A model generated the notes under the pieces. The model was not told the origin of the DNA. It was given only the letters and a program-made list of their open reading frames with translations, and ran no database searches. DNA of 64,000 nucleotides, from NCBI RefSeq assembly GCF_000230835.1, contig NZ_CM001240.1, positions 5,602,279 to 5,666,278 on the forward strand, given 5' to 3'. The DNA is from Clostridium sp. DL-VIII (GTDB taxonomy: Bacteria; Bacillota; Clostridia; Clostridiales; Clostridiaceae). Positions 39,315-48,622 of the stretch are shown here, one piece after another (positions within the stretch are counted from its first letter, which is position 1; every line of letters begins with the position of its first letter). The position numbers were made by a program, and so were the translations under genes.

Positions 39315-39338
39315 TGCCTGCATTACCAGTCACATGCC
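39311..39338 (-). promoter_or_regulatory. RAT site for the LicT antiterminator
   Basis: The leader contains GGCATGTGACTGGTAATGC followed by AGGCAGGAC, close to the ribonucleic antiterminator consensus of bgl/lic operons (GTTACTG...GCAGGCAA). LicT binding here would block the overlapping terminator stem. Confidence 0.85.
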
Positions 39339-39370
39339 TGATATTTATATACATTTTATGTTATGAATGA

Positions 39371-39399
39371 AGTATAACACGAACTAAAGTAAACGTCAA
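39371..39399 (-). promoter_or_regulatory. Vegetative promoter of the EIIBCA operon
   Basis: TTGACG (39394-39399) and TATACT (39371-39376) on the minus strand are separated by 17 bp. The start would be near 39364, giving a leader of about 150 nt that contains RAT and terminator. Confidence 0.85.
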
Positions 39400-39442
39400 C
39401 ATTTTTACAAATTATTTTTCATCATGTGTTAAATTATTGTGA

Positions 39443-39555
39443 TACTACCCGTGACAATAAAAAAACGCGACCACCTGTAAGCATCTATTCAAGCCACATA
39501 CAAATGGTCGTTGGTTTCATGGTGGAGGCGATACGTGACCTTTAAAATCCACCAT
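39443..39555 (-). repeat. tmRNA-3'-end-like terminator cassette R5
   Basis: The minus strand carries CGCCTCCACCATGAAACCAA, a hairpin (CGACCATTTGTATGTGG with its partner CTTACAGGTGGTCG) and seven T. It immediately follows the small gene at 39557. It is nearly identical to R6. Confidence 0.7.
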
Positions 39556-39556
39556 A

Positions 39557-39790
39557 TCATATAATTGATTTAATATATCTTTTTAATTTAGAAATTAAAT
39601 CTAATCTTATCATTTCATTTTGTATAGCATTTTTTATATAATTTTGATCCAATAATACCATTCCAATGTTTTTATCATAGTTAGCTACTGTTATACCTTT
39701 AAAAATTATATTCTTACTTTCATCTTTTATACATATATTAACTTTATACTTTCCTTGATTTTTTTCAAGAATACTGAATTCATAATACAT
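39557..39790 (-). CDS. Small hypothetical protein
   Basis: A 77-residue protein that I do not recognise. It has alternating beta-type sequence in the first half (YEFSILEKNQGKYKVNICIK, GITVANYDKNIGMVLL) and a charged helix at the end. A weak AAAGG site precedes the ATG. It ends directly at terminator cassette R5, which supports it being a real transcription unit. It lies downstream of mcrC but 108 bp away. Confidence 0.5.
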   Translation of the reverse strand: MYYEFSILEKNQGKYKVNICIKDESKNIIFKGITVANYDKNIGMVLLDQNYIKNAIQNEMIRLDLISKLKRYIKSII

Positions 39791-39898
39791 TCTAAATTAT
39801 CGCCTTTACTTTTTAATAAAATCTTCTTCAATTTAATAGTTAAAATTTAGCATAATAATAAAATATCCACTATTTCAGAAAAATACTATTTAGAAATC

Positions 39899-41158
39899 CT
39901 ATATATCTAAAATTATCTTTGTTAAATCCTCCACCGTATTATTGCATTCATCTAATCTTATAGTTTTTATTTCAATACTCTTGTCCTCACAGCCTAATAA
40001 GCTCCATTTCGGATATTCCTTTTCTCTAACTAATGAAGGATATAATAATACAACTCTCTTTGCTTCCTTATATGAATTTATATATGCATACATCTGATAT
40101 ATATCAGTGTTTTTATATGAAAGTCTAGAATTATGCTCTATAGACTTCCATTTTGTATCTATGATTACGGTTGGAATATTGTTTTCTTCAATGACTATAT
40201 CTGGTATTAAGTTAAATTCCTCATTCCTTGTTTTTTTATTAATCAGAAGATAATTTCTATCGTCTTGTTGTATGGCTTTTTTATTATTATTTATACTTAT
40301 CATTTTTACTAATTTCCAAATATACTTTTCATATAACATATTCATTTCAAATAACATAGAAAAGCCTTGATTATTCCCAATAGCATTTTCATTGCTAATA
40401 TTAAGTAAAATAAATTTTGCAAGTTCTAAGCATTCCGAGAATCTTTTATTTTGTTTACTTATCTTGTATTTACTAACCATATTCTTATTAATTGGAATTG
40501 TACTAATATTACTTAAATGAAAAATTGCTTTCTTAATTTTATTAATAAGTGTATTATCTTGAACCTTATTTATTCCCTTCATACAGGCTAATTTAAAAAT
40601 ATGATTCAAGTTATTATCCTCACTGTATTCTCCGTAACTACAGAATACCTTTGGTTTTCTAATGCATTTATTTTTAATATTTTCCTTAAATAATATTTTT
40701 CCTTTTATACTGCCTAAATTTTCTTCTTTATTAATATACTCATGATAAAGCCCCTTATTTATCTCCTTTAATAACACGCTAATATATTTATTTAAGATTA
40801 ATTCTAATAAGTTATAGTTCGCATTTGTAGAATCTATTGCTTTATCTAAATTAATTTCTAAATCCATGCATTTTGAAAGCATATGTAACAACATTTTTTT
40901 ATCTTTGTTAATATCATTGTTTAATGATATTTTAGGAATAACCTCTATGATTACATTTTTTATCTTTATAATTCCTACATAATTAATAAATCTAATTTTA
41001 TTATATTTTTGTTCAATAATATCACTATCATTAGATTTAGATACAGTAGTTTCTAAATACTTTATCAATGAATTTTTATCACTAATACTTAATTCTTTTT
41101 CCCCATTTCCAATATGAATCCATTCAAAAGCTTCTCTAACGCATATATATTTATTCAT
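39899..41158 (-). CDS. mcrC: McrC, nuclease subunit of the McrBC restriction system
   Basis: A 419-residue McrC-family protein. The N-terminal part contacts McrB; the C-terminal PD-(D/E)XK nuclease has LIPDIVI followed by VIIDTKWK, giving the Asp ... Asp-x-Lys catalytic set, and then [10 protein letters not shown]. With McrB it cuts DNA carrying modified cytosines. It overlaps the mcrB frame by 8 bp, showing translational coupling. It is intact. Confidence 0.9.
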   Translation of the reverse strand: MNKYICVREAFEWIHIGNGEKELSISDKNSLIKYLETTVSKSNDSDIIEQKYNKIRFINYVGIIKIKNVIIEVIPKISLNNDINKDKKMLLHMLSKCMDLEINLDKAIDSTNANYNLLELILNKYISVLLKEINKGLYHEYINKEENLGSIKGKILFKENIKNKCIRKPKVFCSYGEYSEDNNLNHIFKLACMKGINKVQDNTLINKIKKAIFHLSNISTIPINKNMVSKYKISKQNKRFSECLELAKFILLNISNENAIGNNQGFSMLFEMNMLYEKYIWKLVKMISINNNKKAIQQDDRNYLLINKKTRNEEFNLIPDIVIEENNIPTVIIDTKWKSIEHNSRLSYKNTDIYQMYAYINSYKEAKRVVLLYPSLVREKEYPKWSLLGCEDKSIEIKTIRLDECNNTVEDLTKIILDI

Positions 41159-42353
41159 ATATACTCTTTATATCTGCTTCAGTTATATCGCTTTTTACAT
41201 GATATTTATTTATTGTATTAAAGTCATATTCGGAAGTGTCTTTAAATAAGTCGTTTGGATTCATGGATTCTTTATATACAATAAACTTATCAATCTCAGA
41301 ATTACCTATTCCCCCTAAAACTAAGCCAATCCTATCATAATCTTCATAAAAATATTCTTGTAGTAAAGGAATAATTTTATTAGTTAGCGTTTCTTTTATA
41401 TCCTCTAAATTTTTATTATTAATAAAATATGCATGTCCAATTGTATGATCCCTGTCATGTAAGTATTCTATTCTAGCATTAATCTTTTTGAGCATTTCTT
41501 TTAAGTCTATTCCATCAATTATACCCAATAATTCTGCATTTGGCATAATCTCAATAAACTTAAATCTTCTTCTTAGTGCAATATCAATCGGTGCTATAGA
41601 TTTATCAGATGAATTCATTGTTCCAATTATATGTAGATTAGGTGGTAAAGTGAAATCTTCTTTAGAATATGGTAACTTTAATCTCATTTCATTTTCGTTT
41701 CCTAACCTCTTATCTTCTTCTAATAAAGTTATCAACTCACCAAATATTTTTGATATGTTACCTCTATTAATTTCATCTATAACCAATACATATTGTTCAC
41801 CACAAAAGAAATCAAACTTAGAACTATCATTTATGTGCTTTAATACAAGTTTCTTTTTCTCTTCATGAGATACATCATTAATCTTATTATTTGCTTTTTC
41901 TAACAACTCTGCTTTAAACTCATAAAGTAATCCCTCAAATATTGCATCTACAGTTATTTGTTTTAATAAACCATCTTCTAATTTATAATTTCCTTCATCA
42001 TCCGGTCTTAATCCCTCTATAAATTCTTCATACCCATATGATTGATGAAATGTGCAAATTCTAACTTGATTATCAGCTTGCAAAGTTGCTATTTTATCAT
42101 GTATATTATTTCTATCATTCTTAAATTCTATATATGTAGCTGTATCTATAATTTTTAATACTTCATTATCAATATTATATGTTTTACCTGTTCCTGGTGG
42201 GCCATAGAATATCGTATTATTATAGTTTCTAATACATTTATTTATTATATTTTTCCAAGAAGCATTCTTAGAATAACTTTTAATACTAATGATTGAACCA
42301 TATTCATATTTCTTATTTTCTTTAGATATTATATCTAAAACTATTCTATTTTT
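41151..42353 (-). CDS. mcrB: McrB AAA+ GTPase part (second half of a split mcrB)
   Basis: The AAA+ part of McrB. The frame is open from 42353 but has no ATG. It has Walker [11 protein letters not shown], a [17 protein letters not shown] segment, Walker [21 protein letters not shown] and the GTP-type motif [16 protein letters not shown]. An internal TTG at 42083 would drop the Walker A motif, so it cannot be the working start. The frame continues, shifted by -1, from the upstream 242-codon gene at a run of seven A (42349-42355). A single full-length McrB was clearly the ancestral product. Confidence 0.85.
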   Translation of the reverse strand, partial: KNRIVLDIISKENKKYEYGSIISIKSYSKNASWKNIINKCIRNYNNTIFYGPPGTGKTYNIDNEVLKIIDTATYIEFKNDRNNIHDKIATLQADNQVRICTFHQSYGYEEFIEGLRPDDEGNYKLEDGLLKQITVDAIFEGLLYEFKAELLEKANNKINDVSHEEKKKLVLKHINDSSKFDFFCGEQYVLVIDEINRGNISKIFGELITLLEEDKRLGNENEMRLKLPYSKEDFTLPPNLHIIGTMNSSDKSIAPIDIALRRRFKFIEIMPNAELLGIIDGIDLKEMLKKINARIEYLHDRDHTIGHAYFINNKNLEDIKETLTNKIIPLLQEYFYEDYDRIGLVLGGIGNSEIDKFIVYKESMNPNDLFKDTSEYDFNTINKYHVKSDITEADIKSIYE

Positions 42354-43069
42354 TTATCTATAGAAATATCTCTAATTTTCCCTATAACTCTTGTAACTCT
42401 CACTTCATCTCTCGTAGAAATAAATTCTCCAAGTAAAAAATCATTTTTAGAATATTTTTTTATTTCATCTAAATAATCTTTATTTTTTATCTTTAAATCA
42501 CTTAAATCAATTACTAATTCATTTTCTTTTTCCTCAATATGCTCCAAACCAAAGTAAAATATTTTCAAATAAATATTATTATTTTTATCATCTAATTCAT
42601 CAAATCCCTCTAAATTTCTGAATTCTTTAACTGAATTAGGATTTTTTATTTCATTTATTTTATAACATCTTATTTTATCATAAGCATTTAATAACTTATT
42701 TCGTTTCTTTATTAATCTAATAGGTAATATATGCCCTATATCATTTTTGTACTCATATATATTACTAAGTTCATCATTAACTTCACCAATAATTGTATTA
42801 TACTCTAAATATCTATTATTATCTTTTTCAACCACTTGCATCCATACCCAAGCTATATAATCGCCTTTGCTTATTTTCACAAATTCATTTAAATAATCTT
42901 GAAATTCATGTTTTATTTGCTTTCCTAAATTTATATTCTCTGTAAGATTAATATCCTTTCCTAATCCCATTACCACCTTATTTTCATCAAAATATTTCTT
43001 ATAATTTTGAGTATAATTATTAGTATCTATTATCCAAAAATTTTTATTTTCTAATGATTCATAATTCAT
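42341..43069 (-). CDS. mcrB: McrB N-terminal (EVE-like) part, split by a -1 frameshift
   Basis: The 242-residue product looks like the N-terminal DNA-recognition half of Mcr[32 protein letters not shown] and [13 protein letters not shown] resemble an EVE/PUA-type modified-base pocket followed by a linker. It stops (IDKKIE) just after GATAAAAAAATAG. One extra A there would join it to the AAA+ part. It could be a recent mutation, programmed -1 slippage on A AAA AAA, or slippage by RNA polymerase. EVE assignment is by pattern only. Confidence 0.75.
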   Translation of the reverse strand: MNYESLENKNFWIIDTNNYTQNYKKYFDENKVVMGLGKDINLTENINLGKQIKHEFQDYLNEFVKISKGDYIAWVWMQVVEKDNNRYLEYNTIIGEVNDELSNIYEYKNDIGHILPIRLIKKRNKLLNAYDKIRCYKINEIKNPNSVKEFRNLEGFDELDDKNNNIYLKIFYFGLEHIEEKENELVIDLSDLKIKNKDYLDEIKKYSKNDFLLGEFISTRDEVRVTRVIGKIRDISIDKKIE

Positions 43070-43134
43070 TGTAAACCCCTCTGCAAATATAATTAATTTT
43101 AAATCCGTTAAATATAATTGAGTTAATTCCTACT

Positions 43135-44727
43135 TTATTTAATTATTGGAATTTTAAATAATCGTACATCCATTCCTAATTCTTTAATTCTTTTTACGTG
43201 TTGTAACAAATTAACCTTACTAAAGAATGGAATTATTTTTCTAATATCTTCACCTTTATCTGTTGATATGGCATAAACCACTATAGATTTATCGTATGGA
43301 AAATTATTTATATTATAGTTTAGATGCTTAAATTTATTATCTATTGAGCTTGTAAGTTTTTCTCTATATTCTGGAACATTTCTTAACAAATCCATAGAAA
43401 CAGATCCCTGTGCGAAAAGATGACTCAAAGTAGCTGATGATGTTTCCCTCTTCACACATACAAAATGATTTTCTTTTGAAAATAAATCACATACTTCTAT
43501 TTTACTTTTAGACTTAGGTATTTGGAAATTATCTTTATCCATTAGCATAAAATAATCGTTATTATGCCTCTCGTTATATGAACCTTCACTCTCTCCTTTT
43601 TTTATAGGATGTAAAAAACCATCATTCATTAAAGCAATCTTATTTACTTCCTCTTGAATAACCTTATAATAATTTTCTTCGATATAGTACCAATCGTTTA
43701 GTGTAAATATATATAACTTTTCTTCAAACTTGATTTCATAAACAATAAATTCCTTGATACTTACAGTTGTTGTTACTGGAGTTCCGAATTCATCCAACCC
43801 AACCACTTTTACTTTTTCATAATTTTCATATTTGTTTATATTAAGTTCATCTAAAAAATCATATAGTTTTTTTATATCTAAATCTTCAACTTCCTTATGC
43901 TTAGAATTATACATTAATTTAAAATTAGTGCATCTTTCGTATTCAATCATGTCAGGGTATGTTAGTATTACCTTTTCATCTCTATCACCAATACTTTCCC
44001 ATAAGCACATAAATAATGTATTTTTTAATTCTTTACTCTTAATTAGCTTCATATTATCTATAAAATCAAATTCCTCTTTATAATCCTCACTTTGATATAG
44101 ATCTAACAACTCTCTACATTTGTCTCCTAAAATTTCAAACCTAATATCACTATCCAAGTTCAAAGAAGCTGTTCCCCTTAAATTTTTTCCAATTTTCTCT
44201 ACCTTACTTTTTCCTGATACCAAATTAATAATATCTTGTTGAAAATCAAACTCAAACTCATCAATTCTGCTGCCTTTATTAATATGTATTCTTTTTTGTC
44301 TTGTTTTTATATCAATATTTCTCACATCCACTGCTTTTAATTCTGATGGATTAACGCAGTTCAATGTTACCTTTAGTCCAAAATCACTCTCTAACTTATC
44401 TTTATTAATCCCTGTAAATCCCATTCCACCGGTAATCCCAAAGAAATATTCATTGTCATTTTTATAAATTTTTAAAATGATTATAAATGAATTTACAGTG
44501 TTTTTTAATTCAGCCTTATCTAAAATTTCAGCATCGTTCTCTAAAAATTTTAACCATTTAGGCTCTTTTGTCTTATTCCTTTGAATAAATACCTTAGTTT
44601 CAAAGTTTAATTTTTCATTTGTTATTTTTAATTCTTCAAAATTGTTACTAGCGGTTACCTTTTTACTAATAATGGTATCCTCAAACTTCTTTACTGTGCT
44701 TTTAAATAAATAATATGTTAACTTCAC
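43135..44727 (-). CDS. DUF6119/TIGR04141-family protein, defence-associated
   Basis: A 530-residue soluble protein. Features are those of the sporadically distributed DUF6119 (TIGR04141) family: FFGITGGMGFTGINKDKLES near residue 115, FIVYEIKFEEKLYIFTLNDWYYIEE near 325 and the SATLSHLFAQGSVSMDLL motif near 425. Family members sit in defence islands, and their activity is unknown. A GTG start follows GGAGGGTGAAAA. It is the first gene of the operon with mcrB and mcrC (65-bp gap), so it may add a sensing or effector role to the McrBC system. Confidence 0.8.
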   Translation of the reverse strand: MKLTYYLFKSTVKKFEDTIISKKVTASNNFEELKITNEKLNFETKVFIQRNKTKEPKWLKFLENDAEILDKAELKNTVNSFIIILKIYKNDNEYFFGITGGMGFTGINKDKLESDFGLKVTLNCVNPSELKAVDVRNIDIKTRQKRIHINKGSRIDEFEFDFQQDIINLVSGKSKVEKIGKNLRGTASLNLDSDIRFEILGDKCRELLDLYQSEDYKEEFDFIDNMKLIKSKELKNTLFMCLWESIGDRDEKVILTYPDMIEYERCTNFKLMYNSKHKEVEDLDIKKLYDFLDELNINKYENYEKVKVVGLDEFGTPVTTTVSIKEFIVYEIKFEEKLYIFTLNDWYYIEENYYKVIQEEVNKIALMNDGFLHPIKKGESEGSYNERHNNDYFMLMDKDNFQIPKSKSKIEVCDLFSKENHFVCVKRETSSATLSHLFAQGSVSMDLLRNVPEYREKLTSSIDNKFKHLNYNINNFPYDKSIVVYAISTDKGEDIRKIIPFFSKVNLLQHVKRIKELGMDVRLFKIPIIK

Positions 44728-44902
44728 TTTTCACCCTCCTTATCCCATATAATACATTATATACTATATTTTAAATAACTTTTAACTTTTTCACTATATT
44801 TTTATATTATATTAGACGTTTCTTTTTCATGTTTAGATTCTTCCTCATAAAATGAATATATTATGTTTGGTACTAAAATATAATGCTTTATGAAAAATAA
44901 AC

Positions 44903-45059
44903 AACCCACAAAAATCCAAAAATTAGATTTTGTGAGTTTGATTGTAGCACTACCCGTGACAATAAAAAACACGACCACCTGTAAGCAGCTATTTAAGCCA
45001 CATACAAATGGTCGTGGATTTTATGGTGGAGGCGAGGCGTGACCTTTGAAATTCACCAT
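44903..45059 (-). repeat. tmRNA-3'-end-like terminator cassette R6 (tandem hairpins)
   Basis: Two hairpins stand in tandem: ACCCACAAAAATCC with GATTTTGTGAG (44903-44938), and a CACGACCACCTGTAAGC-type hairpin (44947-45020) joined to the CGCCTCCACCATAAAA block. On the minus strand it directly follows the truncated M14 peptidase. The rest of the 44728-45079 gap holds nothing else. Confidence 0.7.
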
Positions 45060-45079
45060 TTTTCTTAAATATTATAAAA

Positions 45080-45508
45080 TTATTTATTTGCATTAAGTCT
45101 ACGTTGTTTAAAAAATGCATATAAAGTTGACGGTCTATACCAATATTTAATTATATCTAATATAGTATAATCATCTTTTTTCCACCATTTTTCATTTATT
45201 TCTGCGCCATCTACGTCCCACACAGGAATAATCATCCATTTCTTATTTCCACCATTCTGAATCTCTAAAGCTAAATCTAATACATTATTTATTATTATCT
45301 GAGATAATGGTTCATTAGGATGTGGGAAACCAAGAAACATAGCATTTATATCCATATTATATATTTCAAATAATATAATATCCTTATTATTTCGTGATTT
45401 TCCAATTATATATTTCTTATAATTTAACTTTGATTCCAATAACTTTTTATCTATTTTTTTTAAATATTTATCTATAGACATAAACATACTTATCAATTCC
45501 TTTTTCAT
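45080..45508 (-). pseudogene. Truncated M14-type zinc carboxypeptidase
   Basis: The first half of an M14 metallopeptidase. GFPHPNEPLS carries the HxxE zinc pair, and WMIIPVWDVDGAEINEKWW the conserved strand and Asn/Arg region. M14 domains need a third zinc ligand (His) and a catalytic Glu over 100 residues later; the frame ends at 142 residues, right at repeat R6. An internal ATG (MFMSIDKYL) has a better ribosome site than the first. It is 14 bp after the ThiF-like gene, so it once belonged to that peptide locus, perhaps for maturation or immunity. The 3' part is gone. Confidence 0.65.
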
Positions 45509-45522
45509 AAATTTTAACCTAA

Positions 45523-46578
45523 TTATTTGCTACATATGGTACATTCATTATTTTTGTGCCATGGTGTTAGTTCCATTTTAAAATTAATTAAATCAACCAT
45601 TAGTGTTGATCCAATTAATTTCGAATCAGTAAAACCTGAAATATATTTTATTATTTCTGATGTAGCTATACTAGCAATGCAATTACAAAGTGGTCCAAAT
45701 GATGGAATTATTCTATCTGAATTTATAGACATATCATTAATATTCTTATTAATATTCTTATTAATACTACTATCAATACATTTTAAACATGCAGTTTTAT
45801 GAGGAATGATAAATGGTCCAATCATACCAACATATTCAGAAAATCCTGCAAAAAGAATAGATTTATCATTTCTAACGCATACGTTATTTACTATATTCCT
45901 AGTTGGCTTATCCATTGTACATAATACTAAATCGCATTCTTTAATTATTGGTTCTAAGTTATCTTCATTATTTATATATATATTAATAGTTTTTATATCT
46001 GCATTTAAATTAACTTCTAATAAATTTCTTTTTGCTGCATCTGTCTTTAAACTACCAACATCACTATTTTTAAATAATAATTGTCTATGCAGATTTGTAT
46101 ATTCTACTGTATCTGAATCAACTAATGTTAATTTATTTATGCCTGCTTTTATAAGTTGATTTGCTACATTACATCCTATTGCTCCAACTCCTAAAATAAC
46201 TATTCTCTTCTCTTTCATTACTTTTATCATACTAGTAGCTTTGGAAAAACTATTGAACATAGAAAAAAATAATACCTGCCTATTAAATAATTCATTGTGT
46301 AATATATCACAGTAATCAGAATAATCAACCAAATATCTTTCATTTAGTAGACAATTAACTGTCTCATTAATGTTCTGTCTATCAATTCTACTTTCTAAAA
46401 CACACAAATTTATCAATTTATTAACATCAACAGGCTTTATACACTGTTTCAATAAAAATATTAAATTTTTATCAATTCCTTCTATTATTTTTCCTGTTAC
46501 TGGCAAATTACCAAGACGTATGCCATCATGATTTTTATCTATATGCAAAGGTAAAGTTGGATTTATAATTACTTTCAT
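45523..46578 (-). CDS. ThiF/MccB-like peptide-adenylating E1 enzyme
   Basis: A 351-residue protein. Residues 1-100 look like the peptide-clamp/RRE-like domain found before ThiF domains in MccB-type enzymes. The E1-like domain follows: nucleotide motif ILGVGAIGCNVANQLIKAG (about 131-149), DSDTVEYTNLHRQLLF, and the zinc pairs CLKC (about 268) and CTIC (about 346). MccB and relatives adenylate the C-terminus of a short peptide. A 21-residue peptide gene lies 83 bp upstream, with a terminator-like hairpin between them. GAGAAATTAAT precedes the ATG. Confidence 0.85.
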   Translation of the reverse strand: MKVIINPTLPLHIDKNHDGIRLGNLPVTGKIIEGIDKNLIFLLKQCIKPVDVNKLINLCVLESRIDRQNINETVNCLLNERYLVDYSDYCDILHNELFNRQVLFFSMFNSFSKATSMIKVMKEKRIVILGVGAIGCNVANQLIKAGINKLTLVDSDTVEYTNLHRQLLFKNSDVGSLKTDAAKRNLLEVNLNADIKTINIYINNEDNLEPIIKECDLVLCTMDKPTRNIVNNVCVRNDKSILFAGFSEYVGMIGPFIIPHKTACLKCIDSSINKNINKNINDMSINSDRIIPSFGPLCNCIASIATSEIIKYISGFTDSKLIGSTLMVDLINFKMELTPWHKNNECTICSK

Positions 46579-46614
46579 ATTAATTTCTCCTTTATACTAC
46601 CTATCAATATTAAA

Positions 46615-46651
46615 AATCAACAGGCAATACTCAAATTACCTGTTGATTTTC
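46615..46651 (-). terminator. Attenuator hairpin after the short peptide gene
   Basis: AATCAACAGGTAAT pairs with ATTGCCTGTTGATT on the minus strand and is followed by TTTAATA. Partial terminators between a precursor peptide and its modifying enzyme are typical of RiPP operons, giving more peptide than enzyme. Confidence 0.75.
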
Positions 46652-46660
46652 AAACATTGA

Positions 46661-46726
46661 CTAACAGTTTTGATCTACATGACATGTAGTTTGTACATTT
46701 TCTACTTTTTTAACTGATATCTTCAT
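46661..46726 (-). CDS. Short peptide (21 aa), candidate RiPP precursor
   Basis: ATG preceded by AAGGAAGGTGAAATT starts a 21-codon gene. The peptide begins MKISVKKVENVQ and ends TTCHVDQNC, with two cysteines in the last seven residues. It is followed by an attenuator hairpin and the ThiF/MccB-like gene, and lies on the strand of the ABC exporter upstream. This is the layout of microcin C-type loci, but those peptides end in Asn, while this one ends in Cys. It is therefore probably the substrate of a related but different modification. Confidence 0.75.
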   Translation of the reverse strand: MKISVKKVENVQTTCHVDQNC

Positions 46727-46786
46727 AATTTCACCTTCCTTGTTAAAATTACTGCTATAATTCTAGCAAAAGAGGCCTACATTTAT

Positions 46787-46883
46787 CTATCCGTTAATTT
46801 TTTTACGCTTACCTTTACACGAATATTTAGACATAAAAATACACCTCAATATGATAGATATTTAGTCTAACATTTGGGGTACA
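46787..46883 (-). mobile_element. IS3-family left-end remnant
   Basis: The minus strand has TGTACCCCAAATGTTAGAC, which resembles the terminal repeat of IS150-type IS3 elements. An ATG 31 bp inside (46834) opens a frame M-S-K-Y-S-C-K-G-K-R-K-K then stops. IS150-like OrfA proteins commonly start MSKYS. Only the end survives, between the ABC permease and the peptide gene. The rest of the 46579-47044 gap holds nothing else. Confidence 0.45.
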
Positions 46884-47044
46884 CTTTATTATTATGCTGG
46901 CTATTTTTTATACATTATTTTACAATTTTTTAATACGATATTTTCTGAAGCGCTTACTGCATATGGCACTTCTTCTTGTTTAAATTACTATAATAATTTT
47001 CTAAAGACAGATTCTGCTTTCGCTAGACGTTAAATCTTTTACAC

Positions 47045-48622
47045 TTACACATATATTTTTTTATTAACTAATTTCTTATATATGATTGCTGATATTATTG
47101 TAATTATAATAATAGTTAAAATTGAAATTATTAAATTGTATTTATTAAAAGCTAAATATAAAACCATTGGAATAAATGCTGAAGCTATCCCTATGCCCAT
47201 CACAATCAAAACTGATATCGAACCTTTTACTGCATTATATTCGCTAGTCCAATCGTATCTACAAAATTTCACATCCATACCCATTCCTAATATAGAAATA
47301 TAAAATGCATAAGCAATAGGAATTATAAATATAAATATACTTTCTATAAAGCTTGAATCTAATGCAATGCATTGTAATATAGAACTTACTACTATAACTG
47401 GCAAAGTAGTTGTTAAGTTTACTGCAATCTTTGACTTAAAAATTTGTTTAGAACTTACTGGTAAAGAAGCCATTATCCAACGACTTTTTCCTTCTAAAGA
47501 TAATGCTACTGAGGTCGTAGATGATAATCCAACCAATAACGCACTAATAAATGGAGCTGCTTTTATACCAGAATCATAAATTAATTTCATTTGGCCTGCC
47601 AATTGTAAATTAACTTTACCTATAATCAACAGTGCTATTGAAGTTATAATTAACAAAACTAAACATATTGAAGAATTAAGTGCGTAGATTGTACATGACA
47701 AAAACCTTCTAAGTTCTTTTTTATACATAGCCATAAATACAGAATTCTTTTTTATTTCACCTAACTTAAAGTTACTTTTTGATCCATTAGAAGAAACAGC
47801 TGTATTAATTTTAGTATAATAATTCGCTAATATCATTACAAATATTCCAGCTATACTTACTGAAATAATTGAATATGCTCCAAAATGAAACCAACTACCT
47901 TTTAAAAGTGCAGTTGTAATTATATATGCTAAAGGATATATATGATTTATTAGATTAGCTATAGTTATTCCAATAGTCTCTATCGCCACTTCTCCTTGCG
48001 CCTCAAAAATTCCCAATACGATGATAAATACAAGAACTACTAATGTACTAAATATTAAAGATAATATATTCTTATTTTTAAATTTACTAGAAAAAATTGT
48101 GATTACTGTACTCAATGCTATTGCAATAATCATAGGAATTAACGGAGACAAAAATAATGTAAATAATATCATAATATAAAAAGAAATAGGTTCATTTAAT
48201 AAATTTCCAAAAAATATACTAGCTGGTGCAAGTGCAATAACCCCAATAAGAATATTGAGTATATACACACTAGTTAAACGACTTAAAACTACTTGTGTAC
48301 TAGTTACTGGCAAAGACATAACCATATCATAGTCATTAACACCAAAGAGCATATTACTACCTTTAATAAAAGTAAAAAATAAAGTAATTAAAAATGAAAT
48401 TGTTAGCATAAAGGATGGTAAAATATCAATAAGTCCTAACCTTATGCAAGTTCTAACAAATAAAGTGCTATATACCAACATAAATGCAAATAATATAAGT
48501 GAAAAGCTCCCTATAAACACTATATGATTTCTTTCTTTTTTTACTTTACTATGAATCATTCTGTTAATGCCAAACAAATTATAAAGTTGCATCTTAGTTA
48601 AAAGTGTATATCTACCTTTCAT
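47045..48622 (-). CDS. ABC exporter permease (ABC-2 type)
   Basis: A 525-residue membrane protein with about twelve hydrophobic segments in two halves. The VNDYDMVMSLPVTSTQVVLS and EGKSRWIMASLPVSSKQIFK segments mark each half, as in multi-drug/peptide ABC-2 exporters. It overlaps the ATPase gene by 4 bp (ATGA). It lies between the two peptide loci and is a likely exporter or self-protection pump for one or both products. Confidence 0.85.
   Translation of the reverse strand: MKGRYTLLTKMQLYNLFGINRMIHSKVKKERNHIVFIGSFSLILFAFMLVYSTLFVRTCIRLGLIDILPSFMLTISFLITLFFTFIKGSNMLFGVNDYDMVMSLPVTSTQVVLSRLTSVYILNILIGVIALAPASIFFGNLLNEPISFYIMILFTLFLSPLIPMIIAIALSTVITIFSSKFKNKNILSLIFSTLVVLVFIIVLGIFEAQGEVAIETIGITIANLINHIYPLAYIITTALLKGSWFHFGAYSIISVSIAGIFVMILANYYTKINTAVSSNGSKSNFKLGEIKKNSVFMAMYKKELRRFLSCTIYALNSSICLVLLIITSIALLIIGKVNLQLAGQMKLIYDSGIKAAPFISALLVGLSSTTSVALSLEGKSRWIMASLPVSSKQIFKSKIAVNLTTTLPVIVVSSILQCIALDSSFIESIFIFIIPIAYAFYISILGMGMDVKFCRYDWTSEYNAVKGSISVLIVMGIGIASAFIPMVLYLAFNKYNLIISILTIIIITIISAIIYKKLVNKKIYV

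Noticed and set aside
45523-46726. Straight microcin C homologue
   Set aside because: The peptide ends in Cys rather than Asn, and no carbamoyl-transferase, MccE-like or MccF-like gene is present, so only a relationship to the MccB enzyme class is claimed.
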